A stretch of DNA of 64,000 bases. Origin: Oxytricha trifallax. Lineage: Eukaryota; Ciliophora; Spirotrichea; Sporadotrichida; Oxytrichidae. A model generated the notes under the pieces. It saw only the letters and a program-made list of their open reading frames with translations. It did not search any database and was not told the DNA's origin. Both the position numbers and the translations under genes were made by a program. The stretch is taken from NCBI GenBank assembly GCA_000711775.1, contig ARYC01001461.1:1-64000 (forward strand), in the 5' to 3' direction. Position 1 is the first letter of the stretch, and the number at the start of each line of letters is the position of its first letter. Of this stretch, positions 21,818 through 34,042 are shown piece by piece.

Positions 21818-24800
21818 GTGCCAAAAGAAAATTAACAAATTGATACACAAGGTTAAAAAATTCCATGACAAAGCTCCTATTATATTGAACTAATTCATAA
21901 TTGGAAAGATTAAAGTAGTATACAAAGAAAAATAAATAAATAGACACATTAAGTATAGTAGAATTTACATGGAACGGAGTATTTTTAAAAAATTCTAAAC
22001 AATAAATCATTTTAAGCATTTTAATGGACAGGATTAAGTAGTTTTATAAAAAAAAGAAGGAAAGTGATGATGATGGGGAGAATGGAAGAAATCCACTTTC
22101 AATAAAGGCAAATATACAAATAAGAAATATATGATCAGTAAGTAATGTTCGACAAAAATTTATAAGATAATAAAGAATCTAGTGAATTAACATTTTTTCC
22201 AAAAATCTGCCAATTAAAGGCTGAAAAAAAGACAAAGCTTAAGCAAATCGAATAACGTAATAAGATAAAATATCACAAAAATTCCTCAGATAAAAGGGAA
22301 TATAAAGGAATAACTTGAAATAGGTCGACCAAATTTATGCTACAAAAGGACTTTATCTACTTACGAGTTAAAATTTATATCATGAGATTATATAATTAAC
22401 CTTTACAATAATATGGTAACTAGGATATTCATAACACCAAATGTGTGTCGTTAATATTATATATTGTCCTGTTCTAGAAATTTAAATTTTCTTTAAAATA
22501 TTACAATAACAGAATGGTTTAGTAAGACTTTATCTAGCTCCGGAATTATATTTTGAAATTTTATTAAGTCAGAGGAATTATTTAAAACATGGAAAACAAT
22601 GGTTCAAAAAGAAGCAAATATAAATCAACTAAAGAAAGAGGTATCATTAATATAATTCATAGGTGTCAACAGTATTTTACTGTTTTAGTTTAAATAATTA
22701 AATATAAAATTTCAGGGAAAAAGGTAAATTTTTATTGCTAAAATTTGAAAATTAATAAAATATAATATTTATAAAGTCAAAATATATAACTTGATTAATG
22801 TTGTAATTATTTTAAAGATAGATGTTGGTTAATAAAGCTTTTATTATAATTTTTTTTAGTTTATTACGTTTTAAAAGGATTCATCCTATATAAATTTATT
22901 AATCCTTAGAAAAAGTGAAAAAGCATATTAAAAATTCTATTGCAATTTACATAAGTAAATTATAGTTTGATAAAAATATAAAAATCATTATATAATTTGG
23001 GAAGCTTAATTAGAAATATTGTTTAAATATCCTTGTTCATTTATGGTATGATTGTTGCAAAATAAATTTAATCGAGGCTAATATCTCAATGTTAAAAATT
23101 ATCTTAAGAAACCATTAACCGACATCTATCATTTACCTAATTTTTAGAAATATCTACATGTCCTAGAGACAACTCCTAAACACTCAATATTTGATTTTAA
23201 TTATATAAGCATTTATTATTTTGTTAATAATTTACTACGATTAAATTTTGGATTCTGAGGTTTTAAACAGAGAATCATACCCTAAATGGATATCGATAAT
23301 TACTTAAGTTCACAAATATTTTTTTTTATAAATTAATATATCATATTATATTTCTATTTTAATTTATTTACCAACAGATATAAAGATATACAATTTAATG
23401 ATGTGTGAATCTATTATTACTTAAATATATTTTAGTTTCCTTATTAAATATGATTGTGACTGTTTTAGTTTTTTATAAATACAAAATATATTTTTAGATT
23501 TTTAGATTTTTTGGCAATCAAATTATGATTTTTAATTTATTATTTTTTGCCATTTATAATTTTTTCTTGAGTACAATAAAATGAAATTGCTTTAATTTAT
23601 ATATTTTAAAATATATAATAAATATCTATAAGTCATTTCAATTATGAAAACCATGTTGTTTTTTTATTAGTGTAAACCTTTGTATTTAAAAACCATTTAT
23701 TTATTTTATAAATTCAACCAAATTAATTCAAAAAATTTAATTAATATTTAAATATTTGATATAGAGATATAAGATGATGTATTTCATGGAATCAAAGAAT
23801 TAAGGGTATATTTATAATTTCTCTTAGTTGACAGTTGTTTAAATTTTATTTATTATATTACTTTAAACTATAAATTGATTTTTTTATCATTTTTTTGAGT
23901 TTAAATACATATTCAATAATTGTTTCATAAGGATCTAAAACTATTCATTTATTACTTTTTCCCACATTTTTCCGAATCAAATTCTTTAATATTTTTATCG
24001 TATGCATTTAAAAAAAATTTAATTCTTCCCATCTTTTAAGACTATTCCCAATTAATTCTTTTTGATTTATTTATATTATCTAACCCTTAATACATATGGG
24101 GCTCTCTTAAAAAAAAAAACCTCTTTTTTATTTTTAATCGTTTATCCGTTAAACTAATATTTTTCTAGTTACTGGATAATAAATTTATTCCTCCTTAAGT
24201 TTACAATAGATTCTTCTTAAATTCGATTTAAAATAATTCTATCTTCTGCTCCCTTAACTACATTAAAAATTTAAGAATTCTGCGATTATTTTAAATCCAT
24301 TTCAAATACCCAATGCTACCTCGCAACTCTCTTTCTAATCTGAATTTATTTTTATAATATATTAATCTTTCAAAAGTGAATATTTATCGTCAACTTCCAC
24401 TTCTCTTGATAAGTAAAATATTTATTAAGGATTTTAAACCTTTGCTTTTAAATGCTATTAAATTCCTTTTAAATTTTTTGAATAGTGTGATAATTTTATT
24501 CTTTTCAATTTTATAGTGGTTGACTAATATTTAAACCGTGGTAAATACATAAAATGCTTTTAATTTCAATAAATTATTTGCTGTTATTTTGTGGTAAAGG
24601 AGAATTTGTCAGAAATTTCCTTAGACTATTTAAATGGTATATAACATCTAAATAGAAATCTATTAAAGCTTTTAATGATCTTTCTATTGTTAAAGCTTTG
24701 CTCCACGTAAATTTCAAAATCGTTACATTTCTAAAATACTTATTCTCCCCTTGAAATAAATTGTCTTATTTTTCTCTCTTGTAATATCAAAATTATTTTT

Positions 24801-25130
24801 TCTCGTTATGATTATGGAATTACATTAAATTAATTTGGTATTTCCAAATTTTAATATTTAAAATAATAAAAATTATATTTATATATCGAGAATTATTGTC
24901 GATCACAAACTTAAATTTTATTTTCATAGATATAAAATATAAATCTATAATTAAGAATTTTATAGATTTATATAGTTTAAAGTAAAAAAGATGGAGATAG
25001 ATAATAACTTAAGATAAATATATATATTTATATATATATATATAAATATATTCATTTAATTTCAATTTAAAATGCTTTATTAATAAGCGCGAAATGCTAT
25101 TAATTACAATTCTTATTTCTAATTAAACTT
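21818..25130. other. 3.3 kb AT-rich stretch without recognisable gene
   Basis: Extremely AT-rich, with TA runs near 25020-25050. Scattered short open frames are AT-driven and not protein-like. No inverted repeat or element end was recognised. Confidence 0.5.
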
Positions 25131-25139
25131 CAAAATTTA

Positions 25140-26050
25140 TGTTCATGTCATCTTCATCCTCTATATTTGAATATTTGTGGTTTTTTCACTTTAGATTTTG
25201 ATATTTCACAACTAAGATTACCACTTACTTTTTTTCAATGTTATTCTGATGATTTTCTTGACTTTTTAGAAGTATATTTTGAATTCTAAACCTCATTTTC
25301 TTTCGTCTAATCAAATTATAATTGATTGAACTATAATCTGGGTTTTGTTGTCCAATTCTATTTATCTATTTTCCCCCAAAAATTAATTGAATCTCGTTGG
25401 GTCACCTGCTTCATTAAATAAGTTACAATTTCTCAGGTGAGTGGAGTAAACAAATGTTTTTTGAATACTAAAGAAGTGGCTCAATCCGTAGCTTACTAGG
25501 ATTATTTATTTTTTAATAGCCCTCATTGTTTCCATCACGTTCATTGTGATGAAAATCTTTTTTTCATATTATTTTTGAAATTTACTTTTGTTTCCTGCTA
25601 TTAGTGGAGAGTAATTTTCGATAAGCAGTGACCTTATTGCTACTATGATTGTGTTCAGAATAGTTAAGTTGTTTTATTTGATAATTTTCAAGAAAAACTC
25701 TGTTTTTTTTCTCAATTCACTCCATGGATCATTGAGCATTCTTAGGGATTTTGTTTATACTATGCCTAAATACTTTGCTTCTTTGACCTTCTGTATCCAC
25801 TCTAGTTCCGACACATCGCTAAATTTTTTGGTTCATTCAGGAATACTGTATTTTTCGAGTTAAGTTTTAGGTTTTGGCTTAGATCAATGTCTTTAAAACA
25901 TTGGACTACCCTCATGAGCTGTTATTGATCCTTTATGTTGAATAAGATGTTATCTGCAAATGTAATATGTTTTTCTTGTCTAATGAGTGAGTTGAGTTTA
26001 TTTTTAAAATGGATGAAATCTTGGGGGTAAAAGATGAAAGCATAAGCGAG
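25140..26050 (-). pseudogene. LINE (non-LTR) reverse transcriptase, C-terminal fragment
   Basis: Minus-strand coding remnants of a non-LTR reverse transcriptase. LAYAFIFYPQDFIHFKNKLN is followed by ITFADNILFNIKDQQQLM, where FADN stands for the catalytic [FY]ADD. Next come CFKDIDLSQNLKLNSKNTV and, after a frameshift, KEAKYLGIVQTKSLR, like the YLG motif behind the palm, and RSLLIENYSPLI. The frame then stays open for about 130 more codons. The second Asp of the active site is changed, so it is dead. Only the 3' half is present; the 5' edge at about 26050 abuts element A. Confidence 0.75.
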
Positions 26051-26151
26051 ATTTTACTTCTTACGTTTCACCATCTATGCTTTAATTTGTAAATTTATTT
26101 TAACTTATAATATTTAAAACTATTAATTACTATAACTTCAAACTAAACTTG

Positions 26152-27006
26152 TCATAACTCATTCCCTAGCGTCGTCCAGTTCTCCCGAAAAATTTGAGAT
26201 CTCCCAAAGATCTCCAGGTATGGACCCCCGGGAACGAGTCTCTCCACGATTTTGTACAGCTTATCAGGCTTTTGGAAAAATTCTCTCATAAGGCTAACTA
26301 TTACGTTTATTCTCTGCTTGAATTTGATAAATTACTTGTTTCTCTCATACTTTCCCTTGACTCCTACCAGGCATAACTCCATGCCATGCTGCTAGTATCG
26401 CCCTGGTCCTTTATAGATATTGCCTTTGTTTTCTGTTTTCACCCACACAATCGTTTCTATCCACCGATACTTGTGTTTTTTGAAGAAGTCTAGAGCTACT
26501 ATGGTCTTACCGTTTGTGACCCAAAAAAAATGAAACCCTATTCTTGCACCATCTTAATTGGGATATTTTTTATCTTTTTATCAGTAAATGCATCGTAGCC
26601 AAAGTTCACATTGTTGAATCCCATGGAGGGTTCATGATTACCGATCTAAACAAACTTCAATCCTGTTACATCTACTGCTATCTTAGCTTAGCACACACAG
26701 AGTAAAGTGTGACAATTCATTTTATGGGGTTGGGTGGTCGACTCATATTTTCAAATTTGTAATCCTAGTCTGAGGGTTTTATAGTTCAATCTTTGTTTGA
26801 TGCTTTAATTAGTCCTCGCATTATTTTCTATGTCTACAAAGTGACTGTTGGAGTGCATACCTGCCGAAGCATTCTTCACATACATACTTTTTAGCCAAAA
26901 TTTCCCCACCCTATCTGCCATATTTTCTCTTTCGTAGGTCTTGTAAGCAAGCACCATGTCTTCTACCAGTGTAGTCACATCCACTGCATGGACAACTATA
27001 GACCAT
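26152..27006 (-). pseudogene. Two-zinc-finger MT-A70 N6-adenine methyltransferase (element A), frameshifted
   Basis: MT-A70 enzymes methylate adenine N6 in RNA or, in some ciliate and other lineages, DNA. From ATG 27006 the N-terminus reads MVYSCPCSGCDYTGRRHG (finger 1). Then KKYVCEECFGRY...CRHRKQC (finger 2, C-x2-C...H-x3-C). After frameshifts comes the catalytic motif, IMNPPWDS, where active enzymes have DPPW. The core is then open: FFWVTNGKTIVALDFFKKHK, YRWIETIVWVK, YQQHGMELCLVGVKGKY, then LYKIVERLVPGGPYLEIFGR and a TGA at 26154-26152. The family C-terminus (W-x-x-x-GNEL) is complete. Decay and the D-to-N change suggest an inactive copy. Confidence 0.85.
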
Positions 27007-27359
27007 CCAAGAAAATGTTTAAATTAATAACTCTTATAATTTTTATAAATCACTATTCTTTTACATACCAATTTTATCATAAATTTTTATGTTTTTTTCG
27101 AAATTTTTTCATTATTGTCGAAAGGTTTACATCAAATTATTAAATTGTAGAGAATAGATGAAGTGAATATTGTTGGAATAAATATTGTTTGTGGATTATT
27201 TCATATTTAATTTAATTAATTATAAATTATGAAAACAATTAAACTTTGGCAATTACAATGCATTATCTAACTCAAATTCCCCGAGGGTTTTAACTTTTAA
27301 AAGCCAGTATACTTATTTTCAGTCTCATAAATTTCAATCTTTCTAAAATTTCCATCCAT

Positions 27360-28335
27360 CAGGTATAGCGCATTTGCAGGAAGCTATATAACTTTACGAG
27401 CAAGGAAAAATCTACTCTGAACATCAACCCTAGTTTATGCATGAACTGCATTCTTTGTTAACATTAAAAAGATAGAAGAGGTAAAAGTTGTAGAATGAGC
27501 ATATTGAATTCTTAACTAGCTTGAAACAACTTAAGCAGTAAGCAGGGTTTTTGTTGCAAAAGTGATGTTAGATGTTCACAGGAAGTATCCCTATATAAAA
27601 ATTTCACCTTCATTACTGTGCAAGCTGTTTAAATAAATGAAAATTAAAGTCAAATCAATTATCACAAAGAATACCCAAACAGACCGATAATATATGAACT
27701 TTGGATAGTAACTATATGAAGTGTAGAATTAAATTTTACACCTTTAAAAAGATGATTACTATATACTATATGTGGACGAGACAATTTTACCTTTTAACAC
27801 CCACGCAAAACTTGAATACTGTAGTCTTGGGGGAGATTATTGAGCAAGATAACAGAAGCAGTTTTAGCTTTGCATATGCAGTAGTTGTAGCAATATCTGA
27901 ATAGGAGGGTCTTGAATACTACAAAATATACAAGAAATCTGTGAATATTGATAAAATTACAGAGTTCAGCTCTGAGCTCAAGGGGAAACTGGGCTGAGAA
28001 AATCTGTATAGTTTGTGATAATCTTAGAGTCTACCATAGTAATAAGGTGAAGTATGCTTTTTATGATTTATAGATATCATTAGTAATTTGCCCTCCTTAT
28101 TCCTGTAAAACAAACCCTATTGAGAATTAATTTAGTCTATTAAAAAATCAAAATAAGAAGTTGAAACTAAACTATACAGACAAAAAAGAGTTTTAGATGC
28201 AGTTGCTTTGATTAAAGAAAGTATAAAAGGTATAGATTAGAAGACGGTTGGAGACATAAGTAGGAAAGGTTTGATTAGAGTTTAAAATTGTTATTATAAT
28301 TTGTTAAGTGATTTAAGCTTAAAATGTTAAAATGA
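27360..28335 (+). pseudogene. DDE transposase (element A), decayed
   Basis: Homologous to the element B transposase. The upstream part is Gln-rich and poorly conserved. FYLLTPTQNLNTVVLGEIIE and AVVVAISEQEGLEYYKIYKK (about 27780-27960) precede a frameshift, then ICIVCDNLRVYHSNKV (second Asp near 28016) and ICPPYSCKTNPIENQFSLLK (Glu near 28118). The first catalytic Asp, expected in a VFIDE-like motif, seems replaced (YYMWTRQF). Another shift separates the last helix (LDAVALIKESIKGI). The 3' end converges on the 22 kDa-like gene, as in TBEs. Confidence 0.8.
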
Positions 28336-28457
28336 AATTTTTAGATGGAGTCTCATTTCCTATTAATAACCCTCATTAATTTGTATATTTTATTAAGTAT
28401 CTTGAAGCCCACCAAGCTGTTATGTCCCGGGCATCCCAGTTTTAAATCCTGAGAAGC

Positions 28458-29575
28458 TCACTGCAAAGTCTCTCTTTGCTTTTGGCTTTCGGAAACATGC
28501 TTTCGAGTTCTCTGTTTGAGTAGGTGTAATGTCTTGCCCGGCTTCTCTGTGATGAAAATTGTGTGAACATCATTAAAATATATTTTACTAGAGATATATG
28601 GAAGCTTAGTCAGGTTATCGTACCAAGCTTTCGTTATCTGTATAAAGTCCTTCTTCTCTTCATCTCGACCTGGATCATTTCGGATGGCTAATGCATGCTA
28701 AACTAAAGTTTGTAAATACTCTGGCTTGATGGTATTGTAGGAATACATTTGATTTGGGAAAATTATTAATAAATTAATTAATTAAATATTAAATTCGTGG
28801 CAGTTAACTTTCTGGAAACCTAGACAATATGGTACTTCTTCGATAGAGAATTCAAAATCAGCTGGACTTTACTATTGGCGGTACCCCTCTATCGCATTCC
28901 TGAAGCGAGATAATTTGACTATAATTTTGGCATTAAATTCAACTAAACAAATCACCCAAGATTAAAGTCAAATTATCTCGCTTCAGGAATGTGATAGACG
29001 GGTACCGCCACTAGTAAAGTCCAGCTGATTTGAATTCTCTATCAAACAAGTACCATATTGTCTAGGTTTCCAGAAAGTTAACTGCCACGAATTTAAATTA
29101 TAATTAATTAATTTATGAATAATTTTCCCAAATCAAATGTATTCCTATAATATTTAAAATGTTGAAAAAAATATTTCCTGTCAATTTGCTTTTTTTTCTC
29201 ACCAATGTCTGTGAGGTATTTTTTTATATCAAGCTAGTGTTTTATTTCACTCAGTAAGTTGATGACTGAGAGCTCCTCATACTTCGACTCAATTATCATC
29301 TTTACATCACAATTTTAGGGGGAGCATTTCCTCTTGCAACACTTGCCTTTTATGAAGTCTTTGTTGATAATTTCAATGGGTGTCATGTACAAATTAAAAA
29401 AAAAACCTCAAAATTTTATAGCTAACTTACACATCTCTGTGAGGTATTTATAAATATTAATCTTCGATCTGAACCTACCGATCAGCTCTCCTTCGGAAAT
29501 TCTCATAAAGTCTTGTTCGAGTTTATCATCCATAAACTCATTGAGTGTACGTTTCTTATTTTAAGTTTGGCTCAT
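28458..29575 (-). pseudogene. TBE 22 kDa-like protein (element A), split by a palindromic insertion
   Basis: ATG 29575 (MSQTQNKKRTLNEFMDD), then GELIGRFRSKINIYKYLTEM, the counterpart of IGKFRSQENLYSYL in TBEs. The conserved intron donor GTAAGTTAGC follows at the same position, but its acceptor is unclear. Coding resumes with NLYMTPIEIINKDFIKGKC and KKKQIDRKYFFQHF, is split by the 410-bp palindrome (29147-28738), and continues TIKPEYLQTLVQHALAIRND, AWYDNLTKLPYISSKIYF (compare TBE TWLQELQKHPFIS) and KPGKTLHLLKQRTRK, to a TGA at 28460-28458. Apart from the insertion it is nearly intact. Confidence 0.85.
28738..29147. mobile_element. 410-bp palindromic (foldback) element FB1
   Basis: Two near-identical arms of about 190 bp in inverted orientation around a short centre near 28945. 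They begin TAGGAATACATTTGATTT and contain GTGGCAGTTAACTTT, CCTAGACAATA, GATAGAGAATTCAAA, GGTACC and GCGAGATAA. The outer TA on each side is a possible target duplication, as for Tc1/mariner-type insertions. It contains no ORF. It interrupts the 22 kDa-like gene of element A. A relative with the same arm motifs is at 62614-63013. Confidence 0.9.
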
Positions 29576-30110
29576 TTGGAATTCCATGTGTTCTGTTTCG
29601 ATTTTGCTGATTTTTGATTAAATAACTATAATGTTTATTTATTAATTATTAGAATATGTCTTAAGCCTATTAAGAATTCTTAATATAGAGAGAAAATCAC
29701 AAAATATATGAAATGGGTGTGATCTTCACTGGAAAATCACAAATAATCACAAGTTTGATATTTCATGGTTCTGCTAAGGAAAACCCAATCTAAACTCTTA
29801 TTTGTCTAAATGCTTACATAAATGTAGTAATCTTTTCATACAAAAAAACGCACATATATTTAAGAAAAAGTGAATAACAGCTTGTGAGTGTTTTTATACT
29901 ATAGATGAGGCTAATTTTGATTAAAATTGTTAATAAATTAATTAAGACCACATTTTGATTATTATTTAATAATTTAAATTAGCTTTGAGATTTAATCACT
30001 ATAATTTATTTAAAATTTTAATTTAATTTTAAATTATAAATAATCAAAGCATACTCGGGATAGAGAAGCGAAAATAAAGACTTCTCAGAATAGTATTAAA
30101 GTCATTTTGA

Positions 30111-30970
30111 GCTGCTGTATCCTAAGGCTCCGATGATTAGGATTGTTCTTGGGCAATTTCGCAAAGCTAGATAGTTATGCGTAAACGGTTTTTAAAACTA
30201 TCTTCAAAGGTAAGAAAGGCATGCAAGAAGGTTACTGAACTCGACATGCAGAGCATCTCACAAGCAAATCAGAACTTCAGTTTAACATTCAAAGAGGTTA
30301 AAGATATATCATTATTTAATCAAGATCCTCTGAATGATCTAAGTAAGGAAGTTATTTAATAGACTAGAAGAAAATAGAGATAAATAATAAAAATGAAAAC
30401 AGGGGCAAAAATCTAAAATCAATCTCAGCATCTGTAAACCTCATCTCAGATTAATAAAAAATCCTTGAGACCCTCATCTGTGCTCGGCAAGGAAGTTAGC
30501 TCAAACAAAGAGGTTAATGAAAGCGATGGAAACAAAAGTCTTATCAAGCAACTGGCCTTGAGCATTTTGTTCGCATATGATTCTTCCCCAATTCAAATTA
30601 AGAACGAGCTCTTACAGAACTTTACGAAAGCTTTGCAAAATCACAAAAACCTTCTTGCTCTAGCAATTCACCATCAAGCTAGTAAGCTTTAGGATGAAGT
30701 TTTCGATTTATCACTTCAGCGTAAGCATTTCGACATTCATAATTTATAATAGGAAGTTGATAAATTAAAAAAATTAGTAATAATAAATCAAAATGGAAAA
30801 CTCTTTAAACGAAGATGAAACATGACTACATTCATAATAATTTTTTAAGCAACATTTTAAATATTTGAATTTATTTTGATTCTCTTTCAGCAATACTTCG
30901 AGTCTTGTTTGGTATTTGACGAGGCTTTAGCAATTAGCAAAAAAAGAAAAAAAAGAAAAGTTGATTCATG
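30111..30970 (+). CDS. Small basic, partly helical protein upstream of helicase (element A)
   Basis: Open with TAA/TAG as Gln from 30111; the most plausible start is ATG 30177 (MRKRFLKLSSKVRKACKKV). About 215 codons follow to a TGA near 30820, with SLIKQLALSILFAYDSS, ALQNHKNLLALAIHHQ and NLQQEVDKLKKLVI, which look helical. If GTAATAATAA near 30777 is a donor and TTTCAG near 30892 an acceptor, a second exon adds QYFESCLVFDEALAISKKRK and ends KRKVDS with a nuclear-localisation-like KKRKKRKV. Counterparts precede the helicase in B (54866-55315) and C. Function unknown; by position it could be a helicase or DNA-binding partner. Confidence 0.55.
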
Positions 30971-31175
30971 AAGATAAGAGATATCTATGAGGGTGAGTAG
31001 AAATGTGACAAAGCTGTTCTTTTTATTCCATTTCCTTTTTAGTTAATCCTAATACTTCATTAAATTATTAATTTTCATTTAAAAATAAAGTTTTCCTCTT
31101 ATTTTTCATAATTTTGTAAGCATTTCGACAATTACTACCATAAGCAGTGATTATCATGAACATAAATCTTGCCAA

Positions 31176-33014
31176 GATGTAAGAGGAGTAAAAGCATGAA
31201 GGTTGGATACTTCTGAAATTATTAGTACCTTACCTTGACACTTGTGATGATTTTGACTTTATAGATCCAGGAGATTTCATTCATTTAGAGGCAATTATTA
31301 AGAGCATAGTTATTGAACTATCAGATAACTCATTGCCAGGCTATTATGGGTTGATTAGACTCACCCTGTTAATAAAACCAAACTTGAAAGCGGGACTAAA
31401 ATGGAACGAGCAAGAGGTGACTTTCCTAGCTCAAGCGTCGGCATCCATTGGCTTTGCTTAGTAAGAAGCTTCAATAACTTGTGAAAAACCCAGAAACTTT
31501 ATTTGGCAGTAAACATACTCGAAATTACTCACTATTTAAAATGAGGAGCGCTTGTTCGCTATTTCAATTTTAAGAAAAATAGAGGTTCATCAGGATGAAG
31601 GCTAGCATCTGAATAAATTGCTTTCTTTACTTAGCTAACGATAGGTCATCTCTAAATTTCTGTTCGAGAAAGAATAGATTTCTCTAAACTTACACAGCCT
31701 TATTCTGGTAATAGAAAGCTCAAGTATCCTCTTTCTAATATTTAGGCTCTCAAGTCAATCGAATCCGAGTGGATAAAAACAGCAGTTAAGGCAAAGAAAA
31801 GAGAGCTGGCCATCACAGATTCGAGACTGCGTTGACCATGAGGAGTTTATCACTTTGTCTAAGATGCTGGAGCTTTAGAGTCAGGTTTATCAGCATTCGC
31901 AATTTCAAGCTATAATTGAAAGTTTGGTAATAAGTGCTAATGAAGACTGCTCAATAATTGATATGCCAACTGGATCAGGAAAGACTTGGATTCAGGCTCT
32001 TGTTGCTTACTACTATGCCTTAAAAGGTTTGAAAACAACAATTATTGAACCAAATGAAATTTTGTAAATTTAAACCGATAAAAACTTTGGGTTCATCTAT
32101 GAGAATATTAAGGTAGTGGGCATTGCTACTTATTATAAACATCCTTACAGGAGGACATAATAATTTTAAACGAGTTTGATTCTATTATAGACTAAGCCTC
32201 GTTCTTTTCATTGGGTAATACTATAACTGGGTTCTGGATCCTCTAAAATAAGAAGGTTTTCGCATTTTCAGCAACATACACGAAACATCACAAAGTTTTC
32301 ATTGATGAGACGATAAAGAAGGCAAAGGTTTTGAGCTTCTAGCAGAGCTACTCTTTTCAAAAGAGAATTAGGAGTCACATGTCTGCTCAGTTATTTTAAC
32401 TAAGGATAAAGACGACATTCAATAGACAATATTAAGAGAAATTGATTAACGCCTCGACAATGAGCACATATTTGTCAATGTAAATTTCAGTGAGTATGAG
32501 GACTACAGTGTTAAACAGTCATATTGAAGTTAGTATGAACTTTAGTTATCCATTAATTAGCAATGCAGACAATAGATTAGAGAAAAAGAATAAGTACTCT
32601 GATAATGAATAAGAAAAACAGTGTTAGCTGTGAGTCAAAGTTTAAGAAAGACGCCTCTTCTATGGTAGCGTGCTCAGTTAATTCTGAGAGAAGGTTGTGG
32701 CAGATGCTGGGCAGAGGCAACAGAAGTCAAGGAGTATCAAGAGGATTATATATCTTTAAGACTATGATAGCGAAGCTCATTTTTGGCAGCATCTGAAGTT
32801 ATTTGATAACCAAAAGATGAGGAGGCTTCACGAAGTGTTGAAACTATTATCGAAGAAGTGAAGTAACTAGAGGCTAAACGACTTTGATGAGGATGTATAG
32901 CAGAGCGGTGACCCTATAGCATCCTTGAAGGATTTTAAAAACATAGCTGGATACAAATTTTACTAACATATCACTAAGAAATTTGACATGCGAATTGCTC
33001 ACAGTTAATATTGA
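31176..33014 (+). pseudogene. SF2 helicase (element A), frameshifted
   Basis: ATG 31176. The N-terminal domain (HEGWILLKLLVPYLDTCDDF, IRLTLLIKPNLKAG) is shared with B and C and matches nothing I know. Motif I is IIDMPTGSGKTWIQALVAYY (31955-32015), then TTIIEPNEIL. An EFDSIID stretch near 32170 stands at motif II. VFAFSATYTKHHK (about 32262) is motif III (SAT). QMLGRGNRSQGVSRG (about 32700) is motif VI (QxxGRxxR). It ends DFKNIAGYKFYQHITKKFD with TGA 33012-33014 inside the end of the following inverted-repeat element. Frameshifts lie near 31620, 31760, 32150-32250 and 32530. Confidence 0.8.
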
Positions 33015-34042
33015 TATAATAGATAAAATAGGAAATTTAAAATGAAAATTAATCAAGGAATTAAAAGAAAAATATTAACTGCCATTAATTAGATTGTATC
33101 ATAAATTAAATTTGAGAGCAACTAAGCAGGATTATGACTATCTTTTTAAACAGCTTAATTGCTTAGTAGTTAATTATTATAATAATTTTAATATTAAAAG
33201 TTAGATTAATTAATTAAATCTTTGAGCAAATAAGCAACTGATCAAACGCATAATTATCTGCTTATCTGATTAGAAACATAAAGATGAGCAACTAAGTAAC
33301 TGAGCAAAGTGAGAAGAATATGTTTATTAGCTTAATTTATTAATTAGATATAAAAAGCAATTGCTGTTCAGTATATTGATATAGATGAAGCCTCCGTGAC
33401 TCCTCCTCGCCCAGTCGTCATGATCATCTTACTCGTTCTCCTCGTAATCGGTACCCGTGCTTGAGGCATCTGCCTTGTCACGCTCTACGTATATCTTGTA
33501 TAGATATCTTGCAAAATCCACTCAGCTGAAAGGGAAAGCATGCTCTCTCCCATCTGGCTGCATCTTTTGTTTGCATACTGTGGTTCTTTCCATACATGCA
33601 TCATCTTCAGCTTGGCTTATGTCTTCGAAAGGAAGATCGTTGATCGTGGTCACCACTAATGCATCCTTGAGGGCCATTAGAGTTTCCAGAGGTATTCGAG
33701 ACCAAGAAACCATAACCTCCTTCATTTGCTTAGACATTTAGTTTATTTAATTAATAATATCTAATTGATAATTTAAGTTAATAAACAATTTCTAAACACT
33801 TTGTTCAGAAGCTTATTTGCTCAAAGATTTAATTAATTAATCTAACTTTTAATATTGAAATTATTATCATAATTAATTACTAAGAAATTAAGCTGTTTAA
33901 ACAGATGGTCATAATCCTGCTTAGTTGCTCACAAATTTAATTTATGATACAATCTAATTAATGGCAGTTAATATTTCTTTTAATTCCTTTATTAATCTTC
34001 ATTTTTTAATTTTCCTATTTTTATCTATTATATCAATATTAA
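33005..34042. mobile_element. 1.04-kb element with ~260-bp terminal inverted repeats
   Basis: Arms 33005-33260 and 33785-34042 are inverted copies, starting TTAATATTGATATAATAG and containing AATATTAACTGCCATTAATT, ATTGTATCATAAATT and GAGCAACTAAGCAGGATTAT. The outer ends coincide with the 3' end of the element A helicase on the left and of an unknown gene on the right. The centre (about 33350-33740) has much higher GC and one minus-strand ORF. This could be a small transposon with an unusual cargo or a foldback that captured host sequence. No target duplication was established. Confidence 0.75.
33330..33737 (-). CDS. ORF in the inverted-repeat element, unknown function
   Basis: ATG 33737 (MSKQMKEVMVSWSRIPLETL, then MALKDALVVTTINDLPFEDI). 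A TGA occurs after 71 codons (33524-33522), but the frame continues protein-like beyond it: VDFARYLYKIYVERDKADAS, then an acidic part DYEENEQDDHDDWARRSHGG. Composition differs sharply from the AT-rich arms. Either the TGA is a disabling mutation or the protein is 71 aa. No family recognised. Confidence 0.45.

Larger units (their letters stand above)
26152..33014 (+). mobile_element. Composite TBE-related element A: ZnF-MT-A70, DDE transposase, 22 kDa-like, basic protein, SF2 helicase
   Basis: About 6.9 kb holding five genes in the order and orientation of element B: MT-A70 (-), transposase (+), 22 kDa-like (-), small basic protein (+), helicase (+). A 410-bp palindromic element is inserted in the 22 kDa-like gene. 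A 1.04-kb inverted-repeat element begins exactly at the helicase stop. On the left a LINE fragment abuts the methyltransferase. No terminal repeats matching those of B were found, so the outer ends are probably lost or masked. Most genes carry frameshifts. Confidence 0.75.

Noticed and set aside
26152..33014. Element A ends equal to those of B
   Set aside because: I looked for the ATCC(G/A)TA...TTTAATTTAAAAATTTAAT end on both sides of A and did not find it; the left is bounded by a LINE fragment and the right by another element.
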